Position numbers and translations under genes: made by a program. A DNA stretch of 19,513 bases. Source: Cellvibrionales bacterium UBA4495. Lineage in GTDB: Bacteria > Pseudomonadota > Gammaproteobacteria > Pseudomonadales > Porticoccaceae. The notes under the pieces are model-generated. The model was given only the letters and a program-made list of their open reading frames with translations. It did no database searches and was not told the DNA's origin. The DNA is taken from contig DGNJ01000131.1 in NCBI GenBank assembly GCA_002388905.1, positions 23,601 to 43,113 on the forward strand, given 5' to 3'. Shown here in pieces: positions 1 through 7,245 of this stretch; position 1 is the stretch's first letter; each line of letters starts with the position of its first letter.

Positions 1-1910
1 GCATCCGGACGCAGGATGACCACGCGATCAAAGGTATTTACCGCATCCCGGTAATTGCCGGTTCGCAAATCCGACAGGCCCAGCAAATTCAGCACCTCGG
101 CGCTGTTTCGCTTATCCTGCTCCAGGCCGCTGAAAAGCACGGGAACTTTCTCCGCTCTGCCTTTTGCCAGCCGGTAACGGGCCATGATAATCCGGGGTTG
201 CGTTGCCTGGGGATGGGCCGACATGGCATTTTCCAGGTGGGCGACCATGGCCTCGTGATTCCCGGCCCCTTCTTCCAGGGCGGCGGACTTCAGCAAGACA
301 TCGAGGTTGTTCTCGTCGGCCTCCAGCACCCTCCGGTAATGACTTCTCGCCTTGTCCAGATTACCTTCCTGGATCGCCAGAGCGGCCAGGCTCTTATTGG
401 CATCGGGATTGGCGGGCTCTGCCTCCAGCACAGACTGAAAGACTTTTCGTGCCTCTTGCATGTTGCCGGCCGCCAGGTGGACCCTGCCGAGCACCTGTCT
501 GGCGGCGGCACTGTCCGATTGACTGGCGACATATTCGCGGGCCGCCGCCAGGGCCGCGTCCATATCGCCCTTGCGCATATAAGCGGAGACCCGGAGCAGT
601 CCCGCCGGCTGATACCCGGGATCCAGGGACAGAGCCGTTTCAATGTTTTCAAGCGCCTCGGAAAACTCGCCGGCCGCGATCATGCTCGCCCCGAGCCTTG
701 TGCGCATTTCCGCGGAATCCGGCTGCTTTTCAGCCAGCCGGGAGAGCAGGGGCAAACCCTCCTCATAGTTACCCTGACGGATCAGGGCCGTGGCGAGCAG
801 GTTCTGGGCCTGGATATCCGGGTCGTCTCCTTCAATGAGTGGCGCCACCAGCTCCCGGACCTCGCCGGGCTCACCGCGCCTGAGCTTGATGGTGGCGAGC
901 AACTTCCTGGCGGCGGCATCCTCCGGCGCTATGGCAAGAAACCGGTAGGCGTATTCCTCGGCCTGGACAAGCTTGTTTTTTGCATAATAGGCGGCGGAGA
1001 GGTAACGCAGCGACAGGGGGTAGTTGTCCTCGAACTTCTGGGCCACTTCCAGCGCTTCGATGGCCTCGTCGATATTACCCTGGGAAAAAGCGGCCACCCC
1101 TTTCAGGTATTGGGTGCCGGGATTCTGGGGCACCATTTCTTCAAGCTTTGCAATATCCGCCTGGGCTTTGTCGAGTTCCTTATTCTGGATCCGGATCAGT
1201 GCCCGTTTATAGTAATCATCGGGATTGTACTCGCTGTGTTCAATGGCCTTGCTGAATGCCCGTTCCGCCGCCTCCAGTCGCATGCTTCTCAGTTCAATGT
1301 CCCCCAGCAACCGCCAGGCGGGCGCGTAATCCCCGTGGCTTTCGATAACCCGATCGAGCTTCTGGCGCGCCTCGTCCCAGTTCTCTCTCTCGGCCCCGGT
1401 CACACGGGCCTCCATCACGCGCACATAGGCCGAATCGGGATCTTCCCCCAATGCCTCCTTGACCAGCCGCCAGGCCTTATCGCCATCCCTTTTCCGCAAA
1501 TATCCCCAGGCCTGGGTGGCCTTTACCACGGCCCGTGCTTCCGGAGAAAGACCCGCCAACTCCAGGTTTTCGAGTTCATCGAGCTCGTTGGTGTGCAACA
1601 ACGACTGGGCCAGTAATGGCGTCACCTGTTCCGCCGGTTGGCCCAGCCCCTGCGCTCGCTGCAACTCCTTCACGGCATCCGCATGGGCGCCAGTTTCGTG
1701 GTACAGCTTACCCAGGAGCCAGCGGGCCTCGCCATTTTCCGGGTTCTTTTGCAGGGCATTTTTGAGCGCGATCACCGCGGGCCCCTGCTGACCTTCCGCC
1801 AGGTACTCGCGAGCCTGCTCGATATGTTCCACATCGGATTTCTCCAGTGAGCAGGAGAGGGTCAATACCGAGACTAAAATCAGAAAGAAGCGAAGAATGC
1901 CGGTTTTCAT
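1..1910 (-). CDS. prsT: XrtA/PEP-CTERM system TPR-repeat lipoprotein, PrsT-like (partial)
   Basis: Long TPR protein reading leftward and cut by the window edge; about 636 residues are visible, whereas PrsT proteins are usually around 900. The N-terminus is a short hydrophobic segment ending in a lipobox-like LTLSC near residues 15-19, which suggests an outer-membrane lipoprotein. From about residue 25 onward the chain is built of helical TPR pairs (for example EARWLLGKLYHETGAHADA, APAWRLLGDIELRSMRLEAA, and GNYRDAVNTF at the very edge), in one frame throughout. TPR proteins of this family accompany exosortase A loci and are thought to help secrete or assemble the exopolysaccharide and PEP-CTERM cargo at the envelope. 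Two in-frame ATGs lie at 1916 and 1910. The second is preferred because AAGG sits 7 nt before it but only 1 nt before the first. The PEP-CTERM gene lies upstream in the same direction, separated by a terminator, so this gene probably has its own promoter; I see none convincing. The family call is confident, the symbol slightly less so. Confidence 0.85.
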   Translation of the reverse strand, partial: MKTGILRFFLILVSVLTLSCSLEKSDVEHIEQAREYLAEGQQGPAVIALKNALQKNPENGEARWLLGKLYHETGAHADAVKELQRAQGLGQPAEQVTPLLAQSLLHTNELDELENLELAGLSPEARAVVKATQAWGYLRKRDGDKAWRLVKEALGEDPDSAYVRVMEARVTGAERENWDEARQKLDRVIESHGDYAPAWRLLGDIELRSMRLEAAERAFSKAIEHSEYNPDDYYKRALIRIQNKELDKAQADIAKLEEMVPQNPGTQYLKGVAAFSQGNIDEAIEALEVAQKFEDNYPLSLRYLSAAYYAKNKLVQAEEYAYRFLAIAPEDAAARKLLATIKLRRGEPGEVRELVAPLIEGDDPDIQAQNLLATALIRQGNYEEGLPLLSRLAEKQPDSAEMRTRLGASMIAAGEFSEALENIETALSLDPGYQPAGLLRVSAYMRKGDMDAALAAAREYVASQSDSAAARQVLGRVHLAAGNMQEARKVFQSVLEAEPANPDANKSLAALAIQEGNLDKARSHYRRVLEADENNLDVLLKSAALEEGAGNHEAMVAHLENAMSAHPQATQPRIIMARYRLAKGRAEKVPVLFSGLEQDKRNSAEVLNLLGLSDLRTGNYRDAVNTFDRVVILRPD

Positions 1911-2019
1911 TGTCATGCCTTATCTGCGTTTGCCATCCATGTATCAGGGATTATGGCACGGCCAAAGATCATCGGAAAGGCTAGCCATCACCGGTTATTG
2001 ACTAACAGAGATGGCAAAT

Positions 2020-2047
2020 AAAAAAAAGGGCTCCGAGGAGCCCTTTT
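2020..2047 (-). terminator. Rho-independent terminator of the PEP-CTERM gene
   Basis: A 10-bp perfect stem (AAAAGGGCTC / GAGCCCTTTT) with a 4-nt loop (2034-2037) is followed, reading the minus strand, by a run of eight T residues (complement of 2020-2027). It lies 28 bp past the TAA of the PEP-CTERM gene. It should insulate the downstream TPR gene from that transcript. On the plus strand the T run is only four long, so it looks mainly unidirectional. Confidence 0.9.
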
Positions 2048-2074
2048 CAGGTGGATCAGTTTGTCAGTTGGTGG

Positions 2075-3019
2075 TTATGCAGTCACCTGGGAGTCTCTCC
2101 TGGAGCGGCGCAACCCCGCCATACCCAGCAGGCCAAGCCCGATCAGCAGAATGGCAGCCGGCTCGGGAATTTCCCGGGCGGTGATGGCGTATTGGAGCTG
2201 GAAGACGTTATTTGCATTTTCGTCAGTCACCAACCCGAAGCAGTTAGGATCAGCACCAGCAGCCGCGCAGATAGCGTCGTCCAAAATACCCAGCCCTTCG
2301 GCCAGCAAAAACACCGTGTACTCGATAGCAGGGTTACCGGGATCACCAGGAATGATAAAGCTATCGATCACAAAAGCGTCGTCATCGGTTCCGGTCACAT
2401 CCACGGACTCGCCGGTCAAACCTGGACCTGCAATAGTGAATATGTCACGACAGCTTACGCCATCCGGATTGCCCGAAGGGCAGTCTGTGCCTGTGAGGGC
2501 GTTAGGGGTCTCCGTAAAGTTAATGTCGTAGGTAAGCGTCCTCGTATCGAGTGGCCCCAGCGCGGGATCCGCAGCTGCCAAAACAATAAAATCTGTGGCC
2601 TGGGCTGTATCAAGCGACTCCGTATTGTTGTTTAGGGTTTGGTTGTCATGAGCAACTTTAGGACCCAGCGCAAAATCACTGATATCTAAAGGCTCAGTAG
2701 CTGTGAAGGCATTGGTGTTGGTGGTGGTTCCGTCACCATCATTGATTTGGACACTGCTGGTATTTGCATCATCATCAGACCAACTCAGAGTCTGCCAGCC
2801 ACTAACGTTATCCCCATAGGGAGCGGGACCGACACTGGCGCTAGTGTCGCTTTCCTGTATACCAGTTCCGCCAGTGTCGCCATCATCAGTCCATTCGGTC
2901 CACTCAAACTCCTGATCCACATTCCATTCGTTAATAAAAGGCACCGCCTGCGCGCTGGCGCCGACCACGCACAACAGGGAAGCAAGAGCCGCTTTCCTAA
3001 ATCCAGTTATTCGTTTCAT
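2075..3019 (-). CDS. PEP-CTERM sorting domain protein, THxN-like family
   Basis: Secreted 314-residue protein and the likely cargo of the exosortase system. It has a Sec signal peptide (MKRITGFRKA then a hydrophobic stretch, cleavage probable after ASAQA, residue 25), an acidic Asp/Asn/Gly/Thr-rich ectodomain, and a textbook C-terminal sorting signal. In that signal P285-E286-P287 is followed by a hydrophobic helix at about 289-303 and a basic tail LRRSRR. In the family the signal is cut by exosortase next to the PEP motif. Residues 123-126 read AHDN in the place where one PEP-CTERM subfamily has a Thr-His-x-Asn motif, and FTETPN at 168-173 also fits that subfamily; this assignment is tentative. 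Four cysteines (180, 190, 251, 260) could form two disulfides. The ATG is preceded by GGAG with 8-nt spacing. Control appears to be sigma-54 dependent, and a terminator follows at 2020-2047, so this is a single-gene transcript. Confidence 0.92.
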   Translation of the reverse strand: MKRITGFRKAALASLLCVVGASAQAVPFINEWNVDQEFEWTEWTDDGDTGGTGIQESDTSASVGPAPYGDNVSGWQTLSWSDDDANTSSVQINDGDGTTTNTNAFTATEPLDISDFALGPKVAHDNQTLNNNTESLDTAQATDFIVLAAADPALGPLDTRTLTYDINFTETPNALTGTDCPSGNPDGVSCRDIFTIAGPGLTGESVDVTGTDDDAFVIDSFIIPGDPGNPAIEYTVFLLAEGLGILDDAICAAAGADPNCFGLVTDENANNVFQLQYAITAREIPEPAAILLIGLGLLGMAGLRRSRRDSQVTA

Positions 3020-3120
3020 GAGTACATCTCCGTGAGTAGAAATCCTTACTTAGTGTGAGCAGTCAGGCCCGGGGAATTCACTTTGATATCCGCTACCCGA
3101 GTCTCGCTTAACCAGAGATA

Positions 3121-3137
3121 TTGCACATCCCATGCCA
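3121..3137 (-). promoter_or_regulatory. Sigma-54 (RpoN) -24/-12 promoter of the PEP-CTERM gene
   Basis: Minus-strand sequence TGGCATGGGATGTGCAA matches the RpoN consensus TGGCACG-N4-TTGCA, with the invariant GG and GC separated by exactly 10 nt. The mismatches are one base in the -24 box and one in the -12 box. The predicted transcript start near 3112 gives a leader of about 92 nt. RpoN together with the PrsK/PrsR pair is known to control PEP-CTERM genes in floc-forming bacteria, which supports the call. Confidence 0.75.
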
Positions 3138-3166
3138 CCTGCACCAAAACAGGTCTAATATTTTTA

Positions 3167-3179
3167 TATCCATTTGATT
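3167..3179 (-). promoter_or_regulatory. Possible IHF binding site
   Basis: Minus-strand AATCAAATGGATA matches the IHF core WATCAA-N4-TTR with one mismatch. It lies roughly 55-67 bp upstream of the predicted sigma-54 start, inside an A/T-rich tract. IHF sites commonly sit between the promoter and the enhancer at sigma-54 promoters, where they loop the DNA. The core is short and degenerate, so position carries most of the weight. Confidence 0.4.
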
Positions 3180-3223
3180 TTTATGATTTTTTGTTTTTTT
3201 CAACCAATCCATCCCCTCCCCTT

Positions 3224-3241
3224 GCAGACGTAAAAATCTGC
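3224..3241. promoter_or_regulatory. Inverted repeat, candidate enhancer (activator) site
   Basis: GCAGA-N8-TCTGC forms an 18-bp dyad about 112-129 bp upstream of the predicted sigma-54 start, the usual distance for an enhancer-binding protein. A PrsR-type activator would be the natural candidate, but no known PrsR consensus is used here and the link is inference. Confidence 0.35.
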
Positions 3242-3260
3242 TGATTGTAAAAAATACTGA

Positions 3261-3290
3261 CGGACAATTACCGGCACATTTTGCTATAAA
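3261..3290 (+). promoter_or_regulatory. Candidate sigma-70 promoter with extended -10
   Basis: TGCTATAAA gives an extended -10 (TATAAA at 3285-3290 with TG one base upstream). CGGACA at 3261-3266 matches the -35 consensus at 4 of 6 positions with 18-bp spacing. The predicted start near 3297 gives a leader of about 74 nt before the nitroreductase ATG. Confidence 0.4.
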
Positions 3291-3370
3291 TATCCGGTAT
3301 CCGACCATCGCCTTCCGGGCAAAACCAGGAATTTTTGACCCGGGGCCGGCGGCGGAAGGATAATCAAGCG

Positions 3371-4435
3371 ATGACTGACACGAAACTGATCAAATTGCTG
3401 GCCCTGAACGGCCTATGGGCTCCCTCCGCGGACAACAGCCAACCGTGGCGGTTCGACTGGGACGGCCACTCGCTGGTCATCGGCTATGATTCCGAACGGG
3501 TGGCCGGTCATACCTTCCCGCCGGAAAGCCAGGCAACCCTGATTTCGGCGGGGTGCGCCATCGAGAGCATTGTAAAATTTGCCAACACCATCGGCCTCGA
3601 GGTGGATATGGCCTACCGGCCCCAGGGCACCGGCCGGTCTCATCCCTATGCGACAATCACGCCCAGGCTTTCCCCTGTACCCGCCCCTGAAACCGCCAAC
3701 CAGCCGGTCACCGGCCGCCACACCAACCGCTGCGCCTACAAGTCGAAACCGCTGCCGGCCCCCTTGCTGACCACCATTGGCGGGGACACCGAAGGCAAGG
3801 CGCGTGTTCATACCTTCGACCAAACCGAATCCGTGCGGCAAATCTGGCGGCTGGTGCGCTCGGCGACGGAAATCCGCTTCCAGACCCGGGAAGTCCACGA
3901 ATGGCTGGGCAAGAGCCTGCGCTTTGGGCGCGATGGACGGGAATCCGGCGACGGCCTGCATGTATCCACCCTGTGCCTTCCTCCGGGCGGGGGCCTGCTG
4001 CTCCGGTTTGTCGCCAGCTGGCCGAGGATGAAACGCCTCAATCGTATCGGGGCCTACAAACTCCTTGCCACCGTGGACGCACAGCCCGTGAAAAAAGCCC
4101 CGGCCATGCTGGCTTTTACGGCACCGAATACACCGGACGGTGCGCTCGATGCAGGTCGGCTGCTTGATCGTGTCTGGACGCACCTGAATAACGAAGGTGT
4201 GGCCTGCCACCCCTATTATGTGGTTGCCGATCAGTTGAGCAGGCTCGCCGAAAATACGGTGCCGGACCACCTGACCGGTCAGGCCAGAGCGCTACAAGAG
4301 GAGTGTGGGCAACTGTTGAATCTGCGGCAGGGTGAAACCCTGATGATGTTCCTGCGCACCGGCTACCCCACCAGGCAAGCACCGCCTTCGGCGAGGCTGC
4401 CCCTGGAGCGGGTCTTCAGGAACCAGGCCGGCTAA
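3371..4435 (+). CDS. Nitroreductase-family (FMN-dependent fold) protein
   Basis: A 354-residue protein with sequence features of the flavin nitroreductase superfamily: residues 17-28 APSADNSQPWRF (substrate/flavin-facing start of the fold), ISAGCAIESI near 60, a central DAGRLLDRVWTHL helix with HPYYVVADQ around 260-285, and a C-terminal FLRTGYPT followed by a basic RLPLERVF tail. The length is that of the longer, Acg-like branch rather than the 220-residue classical enzymes. It probably binds FMN and acts in the cytoplasm; the substrate is unknown. The ATG at 3371 is chosen over an upstream TTG at 3335; GGAAGGA lies 10 nt before the ATG. It is convergent with a ThiF-like gene 37 bp away. ThiF and nitroreductase domains occur fused in mycobacterial Rv1355c-type proteins, so a joint job with that neighbour is a reasonable inference. 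Confidence 0.75.
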   Translation: MTDTKLIKLLALNGLWAPSADNSQPWRFDWDGHSLVIGYDSERVAGHTFPPESQATLISAGCAIESIVKFANTIGLEVDMAYRPQGTGRSHPYATITPRLSPVPAPETANQPVTGRHTNRCAYKSKPLPAPLLTTIGGDTEGKARVHTFDQTESVRQIWRLVRSATEIRFQTREVHEWLGKSLRFGRDGRESGDGLHVSTLCLPPGGGLLLRFVASWPRMKRLNRIGAYKLLATVDAQPVKKAPAMLAFTAPNTPDGALDAGRLLDRVWTHLNNEGVACHPYYVVADQLSRLAENTVPDHLTGQARALQEECGQLLNLRQGETLMMFLRTGYPTRQAPPSARLPLERVFRNQAG

Positions 4436-4472
4436 CGACCTACCCGGGCAGAACCCGCAAGCCCCGTGTCAG

Positions 4473-5330
4473 TCAGGACACCGCGCGGCGCGCTATGGCC
4501 AGGATCAGCCGCTGCAGAGGATTGTTATTGCCGCCCGGACGCCACGTCTTTTTCAGCCGGTTGCGGTAGGCGTCGAAATGCAAGCCCCAGGGGGCGACAC
4601 ACAGTTTGCCCCGGTTAAGCAGTATCTTCAGGGCATAGGTTCCGGCCAGGCCGGCGCAGATCTCGCAGGCCATGGGTGTGGACGGCCCCTTGCGGTTGCC
4701 AAAATCCACTTTCGACCGGTCAGCCAGGTAGCCCATCTGCAACATGGCGGGGGAAAGGCCCACCAGGAAGCGGACAAGCTGCTCCTTTTCCGGATGCCCC
4801 TCCAGGCGAAAGTACTCCTCGAAGGTCATCTTTCCCGGCATAAAGCACAGAAAGGCGGAACCCATGCCCAGTGGAGCGGCGGTGATGGCGGGTATGCCCT
4901 TTTCCGCACAGGCGGCGAATACCGCCCGGCGAATGGGAACGGCGAAAAAATCCAGGCTGTCCACGTACAGGTCCACGCCCTCGAGGAACCGGTCCAGGTT
5001 GTGTTCATCGACCCCTCGGGGAAATTTGTTGATATCCAGTTCCGGGTTGATGGCCAGGGCCATTTCCTCCATGACATCCACCTTGGGCCGGCCCACGGAA
5101 TTCATGCTGGCGCCCGCCTGGCGGTTGAAATTGCCCACCTCGAAGGTGTCCATATCGGAGATATTGAACGCCCCCACGCCCAGGCGGCTGAGCGTGACCA
5201 GGTGGCTACCCCCCACGCCTCCCATGCCGGCAATGGCAACGCGCCGGGTGCGCAGGGCCTGCTGTTCGGAAGCCGTTACCCAGCCGATATTCCGGGAAAA
5301 CGCATCCTGGTAATCAAAGCTTTCAACCAC
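4473..5330 (-). CDS. ThiF/MoeB/E1-like adenylyltransferase
   Basis: A 285-residue E1-like protein. It has an N-terminal Rossmann motif GMGGVGG (35-41), the acidic nucleotide-binding segment SDMDTFE (58-64), the NFNRQ motif (67-71, canonical NLNRQ), RPK (81-83), and the VDSLDFF segment containing D124 and D127. C222-E-I-C225 is the only CxxC pair, so the double-CxxC zinc site of MoeB/ThiF appears reduced. Family members activate the C-terminus of a small protein, or another carboxylate, with ATP as the acyl-adenylate. No ubiquitin-like partner protein is visible nearby, so the substrate is open. The start is GTG at 5330, supported by AAGGA with 8-nt spacing. It is third in a minus-strand cluster behind two acyltransferases (109-bp gap) and faces the nitroreductase gene. 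A specific role in thiamine or molybdopterin synthesis is not supported by the context. Confidence 0.82.
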   Translation of the reverse strand: MVESFDYQDAFSRNIGWVTASEQQALRTRRVAIAGMGGVGGSHLVTLSRLGVGAFNISDMDTFEVGNFNRQAGASMNSVGRPKVDVMEEMALAINPELDINKFPRGVDEHNLDRFLEGVDLYVDSLDFFAVPIRRAVFAACAEKGIPAITAAPLGMGSAFLCFMPGKMTFEEYFRLEGHPEKEQLVRFLVGLSPAMLQMGYLADRSKVDFGNRKGPSTPMACEICAGLAGTYALKILLNRGKLCVAPWGLHFDAYRNRLKKTWRPGGNNNPLQRLILAIARRAVS

Positions 5331-5439
5331 GTTGCCGATCCTTATCCCAGCCTGCTTGTATCCGATAATTTCCAGCCAGCGCCCGGCCCTGCGTCACCCG
5401 GGAACCCGCCAAGGCAGCGATGCATCAACAGCCTCACGA

Positions 5440-6213
5440 CTAGGCGGTCTTGCGTTCCAGGTACAGAGTCTCGTGGCAGGCGGATTCAAATCGCCGGAAG
5501 ATGGTGTCGTAGAGATGGGTAAGTTCAGCGCGCATATGCTCGTGAATCACTTGCGTGTTGGTATAGTAGGGGGCCCTGATTCCGCGATAGTCCATATCCG
5601 CGCCGGCCCGTTTGAACAGGATGCCGGAGCGCTTGAGCAACCGGGGCAAAAACGGGTTCATCATGGCGAAAATATCGGTTCGACCGGTCAATTCCGTCAG
5701 CGCCGCCCCGGCCACAAAACCGGCCACCGCAACCAGCGAAAAGGCGCGTCTTTCCCGGTGGCAACAATCCAAAGCCCCGTACTGGCCATACTGGGTCTCC
5801 TGCTCGCCCGCCCGCCGCCTGAACAGCGGATCCACCGCCAGCCTGGATATTTCGCAAACCCTGTGCCTGTTCGCATTCAATCGCTCTGCAGCCTGTATCG
5901 ACAGGCTGTCCAGGCAGTACTTCTCCATGGGCAGCGGATCGTCGTACATATTGTCCCGGGTCGTCACCAGGCGAACACAGCCGGCGGGCACACCGGTGCG
6001 CCGATGGGTCACCAGACAGTGGAGGGATTTATCGTCGAATTCGTCGAATTCCAGGCCCTGGTCGCCTTCGTGGGCCGGCTCCAGTTTCAGTTCCTCGCAA
6101 TAGACCCGGTACCGGATGGCGAAAACGCTCCGTTTCTGCTCGGGAGTCAGGGCCAGGTCGACGGAAAAAAAGCGGTTGAAATTCTCTACAAGCGATATTT
6201 TTTCGTCATTCAT
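5440..6213 (-). CDS. PEP-CTERM/exosortase system-associated acyltransferase (copy 2)
   Basis: A 257-residue GNAT-superfamily protein of the exosortase-associated acyltransferase family, distantly related to LuxI-type acyl-homoserine-lactone synthases. LuxI-like landmarks are visible: FAIRYRVYCEE (about 31-41), an acidic FDEFDDKSLH block (55-64), PAGCVRLV (about 75-82) and CEISRLAV in the middle; then LTGRTDIFAMMNPFLPRLL and a C-terminal GIRAPYY. The reaction is not established for the family; transfer of an acyl group from ACP or CoA to an amine is the expectation from the fold. The ATG overlaps the stop of the upstream paralogue by 4 nt (ATGA) and no ribosome-binding site precedes it, so translation is probably coupled. 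It is clearly homologous along its whole length to the gene at 6210-6986, a tandem duplication. Confidence 0.88.
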   Translation of the reverse strand: MNDEKISLVENFNRFFSVDLALTPEQKRSVFAIRYRVYCEELKLEPAHEGDQGLEFDEFDDKSLHCLVTHRRTGVPAGCVRLVTTRDNMYDDPLPMEKYCLDSLSIQAAERLNANRHRVCEISRLAVDPLFRRRAGEQETQYGQYGALDCCHRERRAFSLVAVAGFVAGAALTELTGRTDIFAMMNPFLPRLLKRSGILFKRAGADMDYRGIRAPYYTNTQVIHEHMRAELTHLYDTIFRRFESACHETLYLERKTA

Positions 6214-6986
6214 GAACTGAGTTCGCGGTTGTAGGTATCGGCAATGACATCATAGATGCTCAGGTAAAAATTTTTCAGCTCCGGAATCATCTCGGCAATT
6301 GTCGTCCGTGTCTGCCCAAAATACGGCGCCCTCAAGCCGTGGTATTCCACATCGTCACCCACCTTGTGAAACAGGATACCCGATCGTTTGAGCAGCCTGG
6401 GCAGAAATGGTTCCATCACAGCAAACACATTGGTCCGCCCACTCAGGTCGGTCACCGCCGTGGCGGCCAGAAAGGCGGCAACGGCTATCAGGCCGAACGT
6501 GCGCTTTTCCGGGTGCGACAGGTCCATGGCATCCACCTCGCCAAAGCGGGTGGCCTCCTCCCCGGCACGACGCCGGAAAGCGCCGTCCACCGCCAGCCTC
6601 GAAACCTCGCAGATGGTATCCCGGGGCAGGTGCAGGTTGCGGATGTAGGCCTGATCCAGGCTGTCCGCAATATGCTTTTCAAACGGTAACGGCCATTCAT
6701 CCGTACTACCGCGTGCCGGAACAACCCGCACACAGCCCGCCGGCATCCCGCTGCGCCTGTGGGTAATCAGGCAGTTAAGGGCCTGGTCGTCGTACTCGTC
6801 CGTCTCCAGCCCGTCGGGAAACCGATCCGCCGGCTCATAGCGAAACTCCTCGCAATAGACCCGATAGCGAATCCGGAAGGCATCCTGCTTCTGCTCGGGC
6901 GACAACGCCAGCGCCACCGAGAAGTAATCGTGAAAACTCTCGGTCAACAGGTTCTGCCCGGCCTGACGATTATTTCCCTCTGACAT
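6210..6986 (-). CDS. PEP-CTERM/exosortase system-associated acyltransferase (copy 1)
   Basis: A 258-residue paralogue of the following gene and first in the acyltransferase-acyltransferase-ThiF cluster. It shares FRIRYRVYCEEF, an acidic TDEYDDQALN block, MPAGCVRVV, CEVSRLAVDGAFRRR, LSGRTNVFAVMEPFLPRLL and GLRAPYF. The sequences differ most at the N-terminus, between the GCVR motif and the CEVSR motif, and at the C-terminus, where substrate specificity could differ. The assigned ATG at 6986 has only a weak GGGA close by; another ATG 10 nt upstream is out of frame. The 259-bp gap upstream (6987-7245) holds no recognisable gene and I see no convincing promoter there, although transcription must start there unless it reads through from the phosphatase gene. 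Known only from species with the exosortase system; function inferred from the fold. Confidence 0.88.
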   Translation of the reverse strand: MSEGNNRQAGQNLLTESFHDYFSVALALSPEQKQDAFRIRYRVYCEEFRYEPADRFPDGLETDEYDDQALNCLITHRRSGMPAGCVRVVPARGSTDEWPLPFEKHIADSLDQAYIRNLHLPRDTICEVSRLAVDGAFRRRAGEEATRFGEVDAMDLSHPEKRTFGLIAVAAFLAATAVTDLSGRTNVFAVMEPFLPRLLKRSGILFHKVGDDVEYHGLRAPYFGQTRTTIAEMIPELKNFYLSIYDVIADTYNRELSS

Positions 6987-7245
6987 ATCCCGACATATCT
7001 AAGGTCCCGGAAAATTCAGCAATTCATACTCCTCGGCCGGCCCAAGCGAAAAGGACAAGGCGCCGAATTGATTGCAATACCACTGAGCGGCACAATAGCG
7101 CAGTTTATCGCTTTTTTGCCCCGAATTCCCACCCGCCGGACAAATTTATCCATTATCACGACAACCCGGGCGTAATAGTTATAAACATAAATTTTCTTAT
7201 TCCCATAAAACCGCTTTTACTCCGGAAAATATAATACGAAACCCT

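Larger units (their letters stand above)
3020..3370. other. Divergent intergenic control region (351 bp)
   Basis: No credible gene. The stretch is far richer in A and T than its surroundings, especially 3155-3200, which has T-tracts likely to bend DNA. It holds a minus-strand sigma-54 promoter, a possible IHF site and a dyad for the PEP-CTERM gene, plus a sigma-70 type promoter on the plus strand for the nitroreductase gene. A 66-codon minus-strand reading frame at 3108-3308 overlaps these control elements and has no recognisable content. Confidence 0.7.

Noticed and set aside
198..1616. Long plus-strand reading frame (472 codons) opposite the TPR gene
   Set aside because: It is the complement of a continuous TPR coding sequence in a GC-rich region; the translation has no recognisable domain and no ribosome-binding site.
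3108..3308. Small minus-strand frame of 66 codons in the PEP-CTERM upstream region
   Set aside because: It covers the sigma-54 promoter and dyad, has no ribosome-binding site that I can see and no recognisable content.
4436..4472. Bidirectional terminator between the convergent nitroreductase and ThiF genes
   Set aside because: Short C/G-rich stretch without a good stem followed by a T run on either strand.
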